A stretch of 64,000 bases of DNA from NCBI RefSeq assembly GCF_003086895.1, contig NZ_CP026004.1, positions 4,411,881 to 4,475,880 on the forward strand, written 5' to 3'. The notes beneath the pieces were generated by a model, which was not told the DNA's origin, made no database searches, and saw nothing but the letters and a program-made list of their open reading frames with translations. Below, one piece after another: positions 37,773 to 45,506 of this stretch. Made by a program: the position numbers and the translations under genes. The DNA is from Stenotrophomonas sp. ESTM1D_MKCIP4_1 (GTDB lineage Bacteria; Pseudomonadota; Gammaproteobacteria; Xanthomonadales; Xanthomonadaceae). Within the stretch, counting starts at the first letter, position 1. Each line of letters begins with the position of its first letter.

Positions 37773-38774
37773 ATGAACGTCGTACGCGCCTTTCCCCTGA
37801 TGATCCTGGCCCTGGCGCTCAGCGCCTGTGCCGGCAAGCCCGCGCGCAGCGATGCGCCGGTGGCCGACACCGTGGTTCCGGCCACCGCCACCGCCACCGC
37901 CGACGCACCCGCTGCCGACACCGGTGCGGTTGAACCGGCACCGACGGCTGCCGCGGATGACGCGTCGGCAACGACCACGCCGACGCCCGCCGACGCCGAC
38001 GCCGAGGCAACCGCTGCGGCCGCCGCCGCGCCCGGTGGCGACGACGACTTCGACGCGCTGTACGGCAACACCGGCACGGCTGCCACCACGGCCGCCTATG
38101 ACCCGTGGGAGCCGCTCAACCGCCGCGTTCACCGCTTCAATGTGGGCGTGGACAACGTGATCGCGCGCCCGCTGGCCACTGCCTATACCCATGTCGTGCC
38201 GCGCTTCGCACGTACCGGCGTGAGCAATTTCTTCAGCAACATCCGCGCGCCGGTCACCATCGTCAACCAGCTGCTGCAGGGCCGCCCGGATGATGCGTGG
38301 GACACCCTGGGCCGCTTCCTGATGAACTCGACGCTGGGCATCGGTGGCCTGTTCGATCCCGCCAGCAAGGCGATGGTGCCCAACCGCCGCGAAGACTTCG
38401 GGCAGACCCTGGGCGCGTGGGGCTGGCGCCGTTCGCGTTACGTGGAACTGCCGTTCTTCGGCCCGCGTACCGTGCGCGATGTGTTCGGCCTTGCCGGTGA
38501 CATGCCGCTGTCGCCGATGCGCACGATCGAGGAAGACAAGATCCGCATCGGCCTGCAGGGCCTGCAGCTGGTGGACACCCGTGCGCAGCTGCTGGCGGTG
38601 GATGACCTGCGCAGCTCGGCCGTGGATGAGTACGCGCTGGTGCGCGATGCCTGGCTGCAGCGCCGCAACTACCAGATCGAGAACGATCTGCGCGGCAAGC
38701 GCGAGCGCGGCAGGGACGATGAGAATTCGCCGATCCCGGTGGACGCCATGCCGATGCCGAACTGGACCAACTGA
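37773..38774 (+). CDS. mlaA: outer-membrane lipoprotein MlaA (VacJ)
   Basis: A 333-residue lipoprotein with signal peptide and lipobox LSAC. A low-complexity Ala/Thr/Asp/Pro-rich stretch (about 25-95) precedes the VacJ domain, which starts YDPWEPLNRRVHRFNVGVD and includes RFLMNSTLGIGGLFDPA, REDFGQTLGAWG and YVELPFFGPRTVRD. MlaA forms an outer-membrane channel that removes mislocalised phospholipid. The linker is longer than in E. coli MlaA (251 residues). Having mlaA as last gene of mlaFEDCB places the whole pathway in one transcript. Confidence 0.94.
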   Translation: MNVVRAFPLMILALALSACAGKPARSDAPVADTVVPATATATADAPAADTGAVEPAPTAAADDASATTTPTPADADAEATAAAAAAPGGDDDFDALYGNTGTAATTAAYDPWEPLNRRVHRFNVGVDNVIARPLATAYTHVVPRFARTGVSNFFSNIRAPVTIVNQLLQGRPDDAWDTLGRFLMNSTLGIGGLFDPASKAMVPNRREDFGQTLGAWGWRRSRYVELPFFGPRTVRDVFGLAGDMPLSPMRTIEEDKIRIGLQGLQLVDTRAQLLAVDDLRSSAVDEYALVRDAWLQRRNYQIENDLRGKRERGRDDENSPIPVDAMPMPNWTN

Positions 38775-38793
38775 TCGCCGCGGTCCACGCAGG

Positions 38794-38822
38794 AAAAAAC
38801 CCCGCCTTGGCGGGGTTTTTTC
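38794..38822 (+). terminator. intrinsic terminator of the mla operon
   Basis: An A run, a stem AACCCCGCC / GGCGGGGTT with a short TT loop, and a T run, about 20 bases after the mlaA stop. The A/T flanks make it bidirectional, so it could also end the converging glutathione peroxidase transcript. Confidence 0.92.
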
Positions 38823-38835
38823 TTGGCTGCCGCCT

Positions 38836-38874
38836 GGGGTCGGAGCCTATTCCGCTGGAATGGGGTCCGACCCC
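38836..38874. repeat. GGGGTC...GACCCC palindrome
   Basis: GGGGTCGGAGCCTATTCC pairs with GGAATGGGGTCCGACCCC apart from small bulges. It lies between the mla terminator and the gpx stop. Confidence 0.75.
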
Positions 38875-38880
38875 GGTTGA

Positions 38881-39426
38881 TCAGGCGGCCAGCGCGGCGT
38901 CGATCGCCTCGCGCAGGCGCGCGTCATCGGCGGCCACGTCCGGGGCGAAGCGTGCGACCACCTTGCCGTCGCGGCCGACCAGGAACTTCTCGAAGTTCCA
39001 CAGCACTGCCGGGGCGGCGTGGATCGGAATCTCCTTGCTGGCCAAGCGCTCGCGCAGCGGGCCTTCACCGATGGCCTGCGGCTGCGCGGCGGTCAGCTTC
39101 TGGTACAGCGGGTGGGTGTCCTCACCGGCCACGCTGATCTTGGCGAACATCGGGAACGTCACATCGTAGGTCAGCTGGCAGAACTGTTGGATCTCCGCCT
39201 CGCTGCCCGGCTCCTGGCCGAGGAAGTTGTTGGCCGGGAAACCCAGCACTTCCAGACCCTGGGCCTGCTTTTCCGCATACAGCGCCTGCAGGCCTTCGTA
39301 CTGCGGGGTCAGGCCACACTTGGAGGCGACGTTGACCACCAGCAGGACCTTGCCCTGGTAATCGCCCAGGGTGGACGGCTGGCCGTCGATGGTGGTGAGG
39401 GAAATGTCCTGGATCGGGGTGCTCAC
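38881..39426 (-). CDS. glutathione peroxidase (Cys type)
   Basis: A 181-residue thiol peroxidase of the glutathione peroxidase family, reducing hydroperoxides. The catalytic Cys (about 37) is in VNVASKCGLTPQYEGL, the Gln partner (about 71) in LGFPANNFLGQEPG and the Trp in LWNFEKFLVGRDG (about 135). The bacterial type uses cysteine, not selenocysteine, and often accepts thioredoxin electrons. The start is GTG at 39426 (VSTPIQD); there is no nearer ATG. Confidence 0.92.
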   Translation of the reverse strand: MSTPIQDISLTTIDGQPSTLGDYQGKVLLVVNVASKCGLTPQYEGLQALYAEKQAQGLEVLGFPANNFLGQEPGSEAEIQQFCQLTYDVTFPMFAKISVAGEDTHPLYQKLTAAQPQAIGEGPLRERLASKEIPIHAAPAVLWNFEKFLVGRDGKVVARFAPDVAADDARLREAIDAALAA

Positions 39427-39482
39427 GCGGGGGCTCCGGCTATGGCGTGGAAAGGTCCACCAGCATAGCGCCGCACGATGTC

Positions 39483-39509
39483 GGTGGTGCCGGCCGCCGG
39501 CCGGCATTC
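39483..39509 (+). repeat. SMAG-like palindrome
   Basis: GGTGGTGCCGGCCGCCGG with a CCGG-type stem. The GTAG head is changed to GTGG. Confidence 0.6.
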
Positions 39510-39553
39510 GCATGTCACCGTTCCCCGGGGTTCATGCGGCGGCCGGCACGACC

Positions 39554-39952
39554 TCAATCCACGCAGATCGTGCCCTGCGCCTTGCCGTCCTCGACGCGTT
39601 GGCGGCAACCGAAATTCTGGCTGACATCGCGCTGGCAGGTACCAGTCGCCACCAGGCCCGCCTCGGTTTCACCCGCGGCCAGGCATTGGCCACTGCAGTC
39701 GCGCTTGCTGCTGCAGGTCCTGCCGGCGTCGGCATAGGGAATCACGCACTGCACGCGCTGCAGGCGGCCCAGCGGCTGCAGGGTGCCACCGGCGGCCTGG
39801 CAATCCACATTGCGTGCTTCCTGGTAGGCCGCAGTAGCTTCCGGCGTATCCGCCGCAGCCGGTTGCGCGGCGGTGTCAGCGGTGGGTGGCGTACTGCTGC
39901 AGGCCGACAGCAGGGTGGCCAGGGCCAGGCTGGCAAGGAAGCGAAGACGCAT
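39554..39952 (-). CDS. cysteine-rich putative lipoprotein
   Basis: A 132-residue protein with a signal peptide and lipobox LLSACSS, then an Ala/Pro/Thr linker and a C-terminal domain (about 47-132) with eight cysteines: VDCQAAGG, QRVQCVIPYADAGRTC, KRDCSGQCLA, GTCQRD, FGCRQRV and TICVD. The even number suggests four disulfides in the periplasm or at the outer membrane. I recognise no named family; it could be an enzyme inhibitor or an envelope protein. It stands alone between gpx and rmuC, all on the minus strand. Confidence 0.75.
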   Translation of the reverse strand: MRLRFLASLALATLLSACSSTPPTADTAAQPAAADTPEATAAYQEARNVDCQAAGGTLQPLGRLQRVQCVIPYADAGRTCSSKRDCSGQCLAAGETEAGLVATGTCQRDVSQNFGCRQRVEDGKAQGTICVD

Positions 39953-40024
39953 GGTTGGACCTGCTGGCGGCAATCGAGGCCGCCAGCATACGCACTGCAA
40001 GGTGCAGAGGATGTGTCAGCGTGC

Positions 40025-41575
40025 TCAGGCCTCTTCGCCCTCGCCCGCCTCGTCCTCGCCAGTCTCTTCCTCGGCCTCGCCCAGATCACCCAGCAGTTGC
40101 TGCACCTGCTCGTTGGCAAGGGTTTCCACGCCACGCAGGCGGCGCTCGATGGTGCGTGTCTTGCGGCTGGCCGCGCCGATGCTGCGGCCCACGGTGGTGA
40201 TCTGCTTCTCGGCCTTTTCGAGGATGCCGGCGAACTTGCCGAACTCGCTCTTCACCGCACCCAGCAGGCTCCACACTTCGCTGGAGCGCTTTTCGATGGC
40301 CAACGTGCGGAAGCCCATCTGCAGGCTGTTGAGCAGCGCGGTGATGGTGGTCGGGCCGGCCACCACCACGCGGTGGTCGCGCTGCAGCAGGTCGACCAGG
40401 CCGGGCCGGCGGATGACCTCGGCGTACAGGCCTTCGGTGGGCAGGAACATCACCGCGAAATCGGTGGTGTGCGGCGGCACGATGTATTTCTCGCAGATCG
40501 ACTTGGCCTGGACCTTCACCGCACGCTCCAGCTGCGCGCCCTGCACGCGTACCAGCTCGGCATCACCCTGCTCCTGCGCATCCAGCAGGCGTTCGTAGTC
40601 TTCGCGCGGGAACTTGGAATCGATCGGCAGCCACACGGGTACGTCATCGCCGCGGCCAGGCAGGCGTACGGCGATATCGACCATTTCCCCGCTGTCCGGG
40701 CGCACCTTCACCGCGCGCGCGTACTGTTCCTGGATCAGGGTCTGCTCCAGGATGTTTTCCAGCTGCACCTCCCCCCAGCTGCCACGTGTCTTGACGTTGG
40801 TCAGCACGCGCTTGAGATCGCCCACGCCGGTGGCCAGCTGCTGCATCTCACCCAGCCCGCGCTGCACCTGCTCCAGGCGCTCGGACACCAGCTTGAACGA
40901 CTGGCCCAGGCGGGTTTCCAGGGTGGTCTGCAGCTTTTCGTCCACGGTCACGCGCATCTGTTCAAGTTTCTGCGCGTTGTCGCTCTGCAGCGCGCGCAGC
41001 TGTTCTTCCAGCGTGGCGCGCATTTCGGCGATGCGTTGTTCGTTGCGCTGGGTGAGTTCCTGCAGGCGCAGGCCCAGGCTTTCGGTCAGGCGCTGCTGCG
41101 ACTGCGCGCCTTCGTCGCGGCCCTTGCGCGCATCGTCCACCAGGGTCTGGCGCAATGCGCCCAGCTGGGTGTCGGTGCGGGTGGTGAGTTCCTGCAGCTG
41201 CTGGCCAAAGGCGTGGATGCGCGCCTCCTGTTGCTGGCCGAACACTTCCAGCTGCGCACGCAGCTCCTGCAGGCGCTGGCCCATCAGCGCGCCACTGCGC
41301 TGCTGGCTTTCGGCCGCTTCGGCACGGGCCTTGCGCGCATCCTCGCCGAGGGCTTCACGCAGCAGGTCCAGGCGCTGGTCGGTGCGGGTGGACAGATCGG
41401 TCAGCGCGCGGGCGAAGCCGTCCAGCTGCTCGCGCAGTTCGCTGCGGCCGGCACGCGCCTCCTCGCGAACCGCCTGTTCCAGGCGATCGTGGGGCGGGCG
41501 GCGCAGCAGGGCGACCAGCTGCAGGACAAGTACGGCCAGCAGAAGGCCGCCGATGAGCAGGAATTCGGTTTGCAT
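40025..41575 (-). CDS. rmuC: DNA recombination protein RmuC
   Basis: A 516-residue protein with one N-terminal membrane helix (LIGGLLLAVLVLQLVALL), about 200 residues of coiled coil with repeated Gln-Glu-Leu/Thr-Arg-Thr-Asp motifs, and a C-terminal RmuC nuclease-like domain (about 265-450: TRGSWGEVQLENILEQTL, IDSKFPREDYERLL, FLPTEGLYAEVIRRPGLVD). E. coli RmuC limits rearrangements at short inverted repeats, of interest in a palindrome-rich genome. The C terminus is very acidic. Length matches the family. Confidence 0.92.
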   Translation of the reverse strand: MQTEFLLIGGLLLAVLVLQLVALLRRPPHDRLEQAVREEARAGRSELREQLDGFARALTDLSTRTDQRLDLLREALGEDARKARAEAAESQQRSGALMGQRLQELRAQLEVFGQQQEARIHAFGQQLQELTTRTDTQLGALRQTLVDDARKGRDEGAQSQQRLTESLGLRLQELTQRNEQRIAEMRATLEEQLRALQSDNAQKLEQMRVTVDEKLQTTLETRLGQSFKLVSERLEQVQRGLGEMQQLATGVGDLKRVLTNVKTRGSWGEVQLENILEQTLIQEQYARAVKVRPDSGEMVDIAVRLPGRGDDVPVWLPIDSKFPREDYERLLDAQEQGDAELVRVQGAQLERAVKVQAKSICEKYIVPPHTTDFAVMFLPTEGLYAEVIRRPGLVDLLQRDHRVVVAGPTTITALLNSLQMGFRTLAIEKRSSEVWSLLGAVKSEFGKFAGILEKAEKQITTVGRSIGAASRKTRTIERRLRGVETLANEQVQQLLGDLGEAEEETGEDEAGEGEEA

Positions 41576-41619
41576 GCCACCAGTGTAGGCTGGCCCCGTC
41601 TCAAACGCTGCGTCTGACC

Positions 41620-42222
41620 ATGCTGGAACTGTACGGAAAGCCGACTTCGATCAACGTGCGCAAGGTGCTGTGGCTGTGCGCCGGGCTGGACCTGGACGTG
41701 CGACACCACGCGACGCCCGATGCCGACCTGCTGCGTGGGCTGAACCCGAACATGCAGGTGCCGGTGCTGCGCGAGGGCGGTTTCGTGCTGTGGGAATCCA
41801 ACACCATCTGCCGCTACCTGGCCACGCGCGCCAAGCGGTACGACCTGCTGCCGGCCGAGCCGCAGGCGCGGTCGCGGGTGGAGCAATGGATGGACTGGCA
41901 GGCCACCGATCTGAACACGGCGTGGCGCCACGTGTTCATGGCGCGCGTACGTGGGCATGCCGATTACCCGGACGACGCGCGGGCGGCGGCGAGCCTGGCG
42001 CAGTGGAACCGTCTGATGACGATGCTCGACCTGCAGTTGGCAGGCCACGCGCACGTGGTCGGTGAAGCCTTCACCCTGGCTGACATCGTGCTCGGGCTGT
42101 CCACCCAGCGCTGGCGCTGCACGCCGGGCGACAAGCCGGTGCTGGCCAACATCGAGGCGTGGTTCGAGCGGTTGCGGCAGCAGCCGGGGTTTGCCGAGCA
42201 CGTCGACAACGGCGTTGCCTGA
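41620..42222 (+). CDS. glutathione S-transferase family protein
   Basis: A 200-residue protein with an N-terminal thioredoxin-like domain (LELYGKPTSINVRKVLWLCAGL; NPNMQVPVLREGGFVLWESNTICRYLA, the glutathione-binding cis-Pro and Glu-Ser segment) and a C-terminal helical domain (VVGEAFTLADIVLGLSTQRW with the conserved Asp). Cytosolic; substrate unknown. The gene diverges from rmuC, whose start is 44 bases away. Confidence 0.92.
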   Translation: MLELYGKPTSINVRKVLWLCAGLDLDVRHHATPDADLLRGLNPNMQVPVLREGGFVLWESNTICRYLATRAKRYDLLPAEPQARSRVEQWMDWQATDLNTAWRHVFMARVRGHADYPDDARAAASLAQWNRLMTMLDLQLAGHAHVVGEAFTLADIVLGLSTQRWRCTPGDKPVLANIEAWFERLRQQPGFAEHVDNGVA

Positions 42223-42309
42223 GGGTTGGGGGTGTTTGCAGGGCTTGCAGCCCTGCACCTGCTGCAAGCCAGAGCAACGTCAACATCAGAAGCCTGCACT
42301 CCGTGGGAT

Positions 42310-42411
42310 GGCGGGGTGGGTCCGGTTGAGGGGGACGCCGTAAACCCGTCCATGGGGGCTTAGCCGCGCCATCCATGGCGCGGATACCCCCGCAACCGGA
42401 CCCACCCCGCC
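42310..42411 (+). repeat. large hairpin repeat, copy 3 (plus orientation)
   Basis: Arms 42310-42334 and 42387-42411 (25 bp, one mismatch; begins GGCGGGGTGGGTCCGG) enclose a 52-nt core that begins ACGCCGTAAACCCGTCCATG and contains the inner stem CCGCGCCATCCATGGCGCGG. Compared with copy 1, the inner stem is changed on both sides in a compensating way. GACAGATTCC follows the right arm. Confidence 0.85.
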
Positions 42412-42567
42412 TTCGACAGATTCCCACTGCTGATGGTGGGTGCCGACCGTTGGTCGGCACGGAGCCGGCTCTGGTAGGTGTCGACCTTGGTCGACACACG
42501 AGCGAAGCGACCGGCTCTTGCTCTTTCTTTTCTTTTCCGTGGCTGACCGCACACGGGAACTGTCAAA
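42412..42567. other. spacer between paired large hairpins, with SMAG-like palindromes
   Basis: This 156-bp region holds the palindrome TGCCGACCGTTGGTCGGCA (42441-42459), a relative of one in the first hairpin locus, and a SMAG-type GTAGGTGTCGACCTTGGTCG (42474 onward). A pyrimidine run follows at 42520-42538. No gene is visible. Confidence 0.65.
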
Positions 42568-42671
42568 GGTCGGGCGGGTTGGGTTCGCGGGACCGCAGGC
42601 GCCATGGATGGCGCCTACGAGCCTCCCAGGACGGATTCACGGCGTGTCCCGCGAACCCAACCCGCCCGACC
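42568..42671 (-). repeat. large hairpin repeat, copy 4 (minus orientation)
   Basis: A perfect 26-bp inverted repeat (42568-42593 with 42646-42671; begins GGTCGGGCGGGTTGGG) surrounds a 52-nt core. On the minus strand the core reads ACGCCGTGAATCCGTCC at its start and contains the inner stem GGCGCCATCCATGGCGCC. GGAACTGTC lies just outside, the complement of the GACAGTTCC seen beside copies 1 and 3. Confidence 0.85.
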
Positions 42672-42685
42672 AGGCGCGGCTGTTG

Positions 42686-42710
42686 CAGTCGACTGACAGT
42701 CGACTCTACC
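42686..42710 (-). repeat. SMAG element
   Basis: A minus-strand GTAGAGTCGACTGTCAGTCG, the TCGA-type SMAG stem, beside the hairpin pair. Confidence 0.8.
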
Positions 42711-42750
42711 GATCTGCAGCCACGAGGGGCTCAGCCGTTGGCCTGGACTC

Positions 42751-43758
42751 TTACCACCCTTCCAGCACGATCTTGCCCTTGGCGCGATGGCTTTCCAGCA
42801 GCGCGTGCGCGCGCCGCAGGTTGGCGGCATTGATGCGCCCGAAGTGCTCGCCCAGCGTGGTCTGCAGCACACCGGCATCGATCAGCTCGGCGACGCGGTT
42901 CAGCAGATCATGCTGGCGCTGCATGTCCGCCGTCTTGAACAGCGGACGGGTGAACATCAGTTCCCAGTGCAGCGACAACGCCTTGCGCTTGAGTGCCATC
43001 ACGTCCAGCTGGCCCGGATCGTCGATCAGGCCCAGCTGGCCCTGCGGTGCCAGTACCTCCACGATCTGCGCGTAGTGCTGGTCGGTGTGGGTCAGGCTCG
43101 CCACGTGTTCCACCTGCGGGATGCCCAACCGCGCCAGGCCTTCTGCCAGGGGCAGCGTGTGGTCGATCACATGGTGTGCGCCCATCGCGTAGACCCAGTC
43201 CTGGGTATCGGGGCGCGAGGCGGTGCCGATCACGGTGAGCTTGGTGAGCTGGCGCGCCAGCTGCACCAGGATCGAGCCGACGCCGCCGGCAGCGCCGATC
43301 ACCAGCAGGGCCTGGCCTTCACCGCCGCCCTCGGAGATGCGCAGGCGGTCGAACAGCAGCTCCCAGGCCGTGATCGCGGTCAGCGGCAGGGCCGCGGCGG
43401 CGGCATCGTCCAGGCTTGCGGGCTTGCGGCCCACGCTGCGCTCGTCCACCAGCTGGTATTCGGCATTGCTGCCCGGGCGGTCGATCACCCCGGCGTAGTA
43501 GACCGCGTCGCCCGGCTGGAACAAGGTCACCTCGCTGCCCACCGCATCGACGATACCCACCGCATCCCAGCCCAGCACGCGCGGGCCTTCGGTGGCTGCG
43601 CTGCGACGGACCTTGGTGTCCACCGGGTTCACCGCCACCGCGCGTACCGCCACCCGCAGGTCGCGGGGGCCCGGCTGCGGCAGGTCCAGGTCGATGTCGA
43701 TCAGGGCCTGGGGATCGTCGATCGGCAGGCCGGCGTGGGTGTAGGCAATGGCGCGCAT
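42751..43758 (-). CDS. zinc-type alcohol dehydrogenase-like / quinone oxidoreductase
   Basis: A 335-residue medium-chain dehydrogenase of the quinone-oxidoreductase branch. The N-terminal domain has VNPVDTKVRRSA and VLGWDAVGIVDAVGSEV; the NADPH-binding site is VIGAAGGVGSILVQLARQL. The structural zinc cysteines of classical alcohol dehydrogenases are missing, which favours a zinc-independent NADPH oxidoreductase. It diverges from a LysR-type gene 92 bases away that may regulate it. ATG at 43758 was chosen because MRAIAYTHAGLP is the usual family start. Confidence 0.88.
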   Translation of the reverse strand: MRAIAYTHAGLPIDDPQALIDIDLDLPQPGPRDLRVAVRAVAVNPVDTKVRRSAATEGPRVLGWDAVGIVDAVGSEVTLFQPGDAVYYAGVIDRPGSNAEYQLVDERSVGRKPASLDDAAAAALPLTAITAWELLFDRLRISEGGGEGQALLVIGAAGGVGSILVQLARQLTKLTVIGTASRPDTQDWVYAMGAHHVIDHTLPLAEGLARLGIPQVEHVASLTHTDQHYAQIVEVLAPQGQLGLIDDPGQLDVMALKRKALSLHWELMFTRPLFKTADMQRQHDLLNRVAELIDAGVLQTTLGEHFGRINAANLRRAHALLESHRAKGKIVLEGW

Positions 43759-43850
43759 GGCAGCGGTCCAGTGGGGAAAGGAAGCCACAGCGTGCGCCGC
43801 GCGCAGCCCCGCGGAAAGGCGCAGAATCAGTCAGCACTTTCACTCTGGCA

Positions 43851-44828
43851 ATGAAAATGATCCGCTTCGACGATCTGCAGCTGTTCGTCCGCACCGCCGC
43901 ACTGGGCAGCTTTTCCCAGGCCGCACGCGAGGCCGACCTGCTGCCCGGCCAGGTGGCCGCCGCCGTGGCACGGCTGGAACGCGAGCTGGACCTGCGCCTG
44001 TTCGTGCGCACCACCCGCAGCCTGCGCCTGACCGGCGAAGGTGCGCTGTATCTGCCCTATGCCCAGGAGGTGCTGGCCACCCTGCGCGAGGGCCAGGCCC
44101 GGGTACAGGGTGAGGATGCCGCCCTGCACGGTACACTGCAGCTGTCGGCACCCTCGGATTTCGGCCGCAACCTGCTGCTGCCATGGCTGGCCACCTTCCG
44201 GGCTGCGCACCCACGGCTGCGCCTGCATCTGCGCCTGTCCGACGAGGTGGCCGATGTGTTCCGCGACCCGGTGGACGTGGCGATCCGGCTGGGCCACTTC
44301 GACGATGCCAACTACGTGGCCTTGCCGTTGCTGGAGGGCAACCGCCGTGTCCTGGCCGCCTCGCCTGCCTACCTGCAGCGGCGCGGCGTTCCGGCACGGC
44401 TGGACGACCTGCGCGAGCATGACTGTCTGGCCTACCAGCTTGGCGGGCGCACCCATGACCGCTGGGCGTTCGAGGTCGAAGGACGACGGCTGGTGGTGCC
44501 GGTGCGCGGCCCGCTGGTCTGCGACGATGCCGATGTGGTGAGGCGCTGGGCGGTGGCGGGCGAAGGCATCACCTACAAGTCGTGGCTGGACCTGCGCGAG
44601 GACGTCCGGGCCGGGCGCCTGCAGGTGCTGCTTGACGGCATCGGCAGCCACATCCCGTTGCAGCTGGTGTGCCCGCACCGCAAGCAGTTCTCGCCGGCGG
44701 TGCGGCAACTGCACGCGCAACTGCGGGACCACCTGCAACCGCTGCTGTCCGGCCTGCCCGGCGGCGGCGGCCCCCTGTCCCCGGCACCGGCTCTGGCCGA
44801 CAATGGCGCCCCCCCGCAACAACAATGA
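43851..44828 (+). CDS. LysR-family transcriptional regulator
   Basis: A 325-residue regulator. The N-terminal winged helix reads FDDLQLFVRTAALGSFSQAA with the recognition helix in LLPGQVAAAVARLERELDLRLFVRTTRSLRLTGEG-type sequence. The effector domain begins HGTLQLSAPSDFGRNLL. A low-complexity tail (Pro, Gly, Ala; ends PPQQQ) is variable. The arrangement, divergent from the oxidoreductase and overlapping the following LysE gene by ATGA, suggests control of both; inference. Confidence 0.9.
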   Translation: MKMIRFDDLQLFVRTAALGSFSQAAREADLLPGQVAAAVARLERELDLRLFVRTTRSLRLTGEGALYLPYAQEVLATLREGQARVQGEDAALHGTLQLSAPSDFGRNLLLPWLATFRAAHPRLRLHLRLSDEVADVFRDPVDVAIRLGHFDDANYVALPLLEGNRRVLAASPAYLQRRGVPARLDDLREHDCLAYQLGGRTHDRWAFEVEGRRLVVPVRGPLVCDDADVVRRWAVAGEGITYKSWLDLREDVRAGRLQVLLDGIGSHIPLQLVCPHRKQFSPAVRQLHAQLRDHLQPLLSGLPGGGGPLSPAPALADNGAPPQQQ

Positions 44829-45466
44829 GCCATGCCATGCCGTGGATGGGCATCCAGGATCTGTGGACGTTCCTGCTCGCCGTGCTGGTGTTCCTCGCCC
44901 TGCCCGGGCCCGGCACCTTCACCCTGCTCACCGCTACCGGGCGCGGTGGAGTCCGCGGCGGCTATACCGCGCTGGCTGGCCTGCTGGTGGGTGACCAGAT
45001 CCTGATGTGGCTGGCTCTGGCCGGGGTGGCCGCGCTGCTGAAGGCCAACCCGCTGGTGTTCCACGCCGTGCAGTATCTGGGCGCGGCCTATCTGGTATGG
45101 GTCGGTATCAGCCTGCTGCGCACCCCGCGCACCGGGGATGGCGACGCCGGCCCGATCCGCATGCAGCCGGGCCGCTATTTCCAGCAGGCCATCCTGGTCA
45201 GCCTGTTGAACCCGAAAGCCATCCTGTTCTACATGGCCTTCCTGCCGTTGTTCATCGACCCCAAGGCCCACCAGGGCCTCGCGACGTTCGCGGCACTGGC
45301 CGGCATCATCTTCGTGGTCAGCGTGGCTTACTGCTCGCTGCTGATCGGTGCGGGCAACCTGGCCCGCCGCCGCCTGATCCAGCACCCGCGCATCAGCACG
45401 GCCCTGCGCCGCGTGGCCGGCCTGTTCCTGGTCGGCTTCGGCATCCGGCTGGGGTTGAACGGGTGA
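44825..45466 (+). CDS. LysE/RhtB-family amino-acid exporter
   Basis: A 213-residue membrane protein with six hydrophobic segments. The first carries LALPGPGTFTLLTATGRGGVRGG, the family signature, and the fourth region QQAILVSLLNPKAILFYMAFLPLF is equally typical. It resembles LeuE-type leucine exporters in its opening IQDLWTFLLAVLVFLALPGP, but the substrate is not certain. ATG at 44825 overlaps the stop of the LysR gene; an ATG at 44837 is an alternative. Confidence 0.88.
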   Translation: MSHAMPWMGIQDLWTFLLAVLVFLALPGPGTFTLLTATGRGGVRGGYTALAGLLVGDQILMWLALAGVAALLKANPLVFHAVQYLGAAYLVWVGISLLRTPRTGDGDAGPIRMQPGRYFQQAILVSLLNPKAILFYMAFLPLFIDPKAHQGLATFAALAGIIFVVSVAYCSLLIGAGNLARRRLIQHPRISTALRRVAGLFLVGFGIRLGLNG

Positions 45467-45478
45467 TGCGGCGTACCC

Positions 45479-45506
45479 GGTAGAGTCGAGCAGGCTCGAT
45501 GCTACC
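45479..45506. repeat. SMAG element overlapping the stop of a LysR gene
   Basis: GTAGAGTCGAGCAGGCTCGA with a GTAG head on both strands (GTAG at left, CTAC at right). The minus-strand head supplies the TAG stop (45504-45502) of the following LysR gene. Confidence 0.8.

Noticed and set aside
42568..42671. Large hairpins as ordinary intrinsic terminators
   Set aside because: They have no T tract, stems are far longer than needed, and the cores are conserved in sequence and length, which a terminator would not require.
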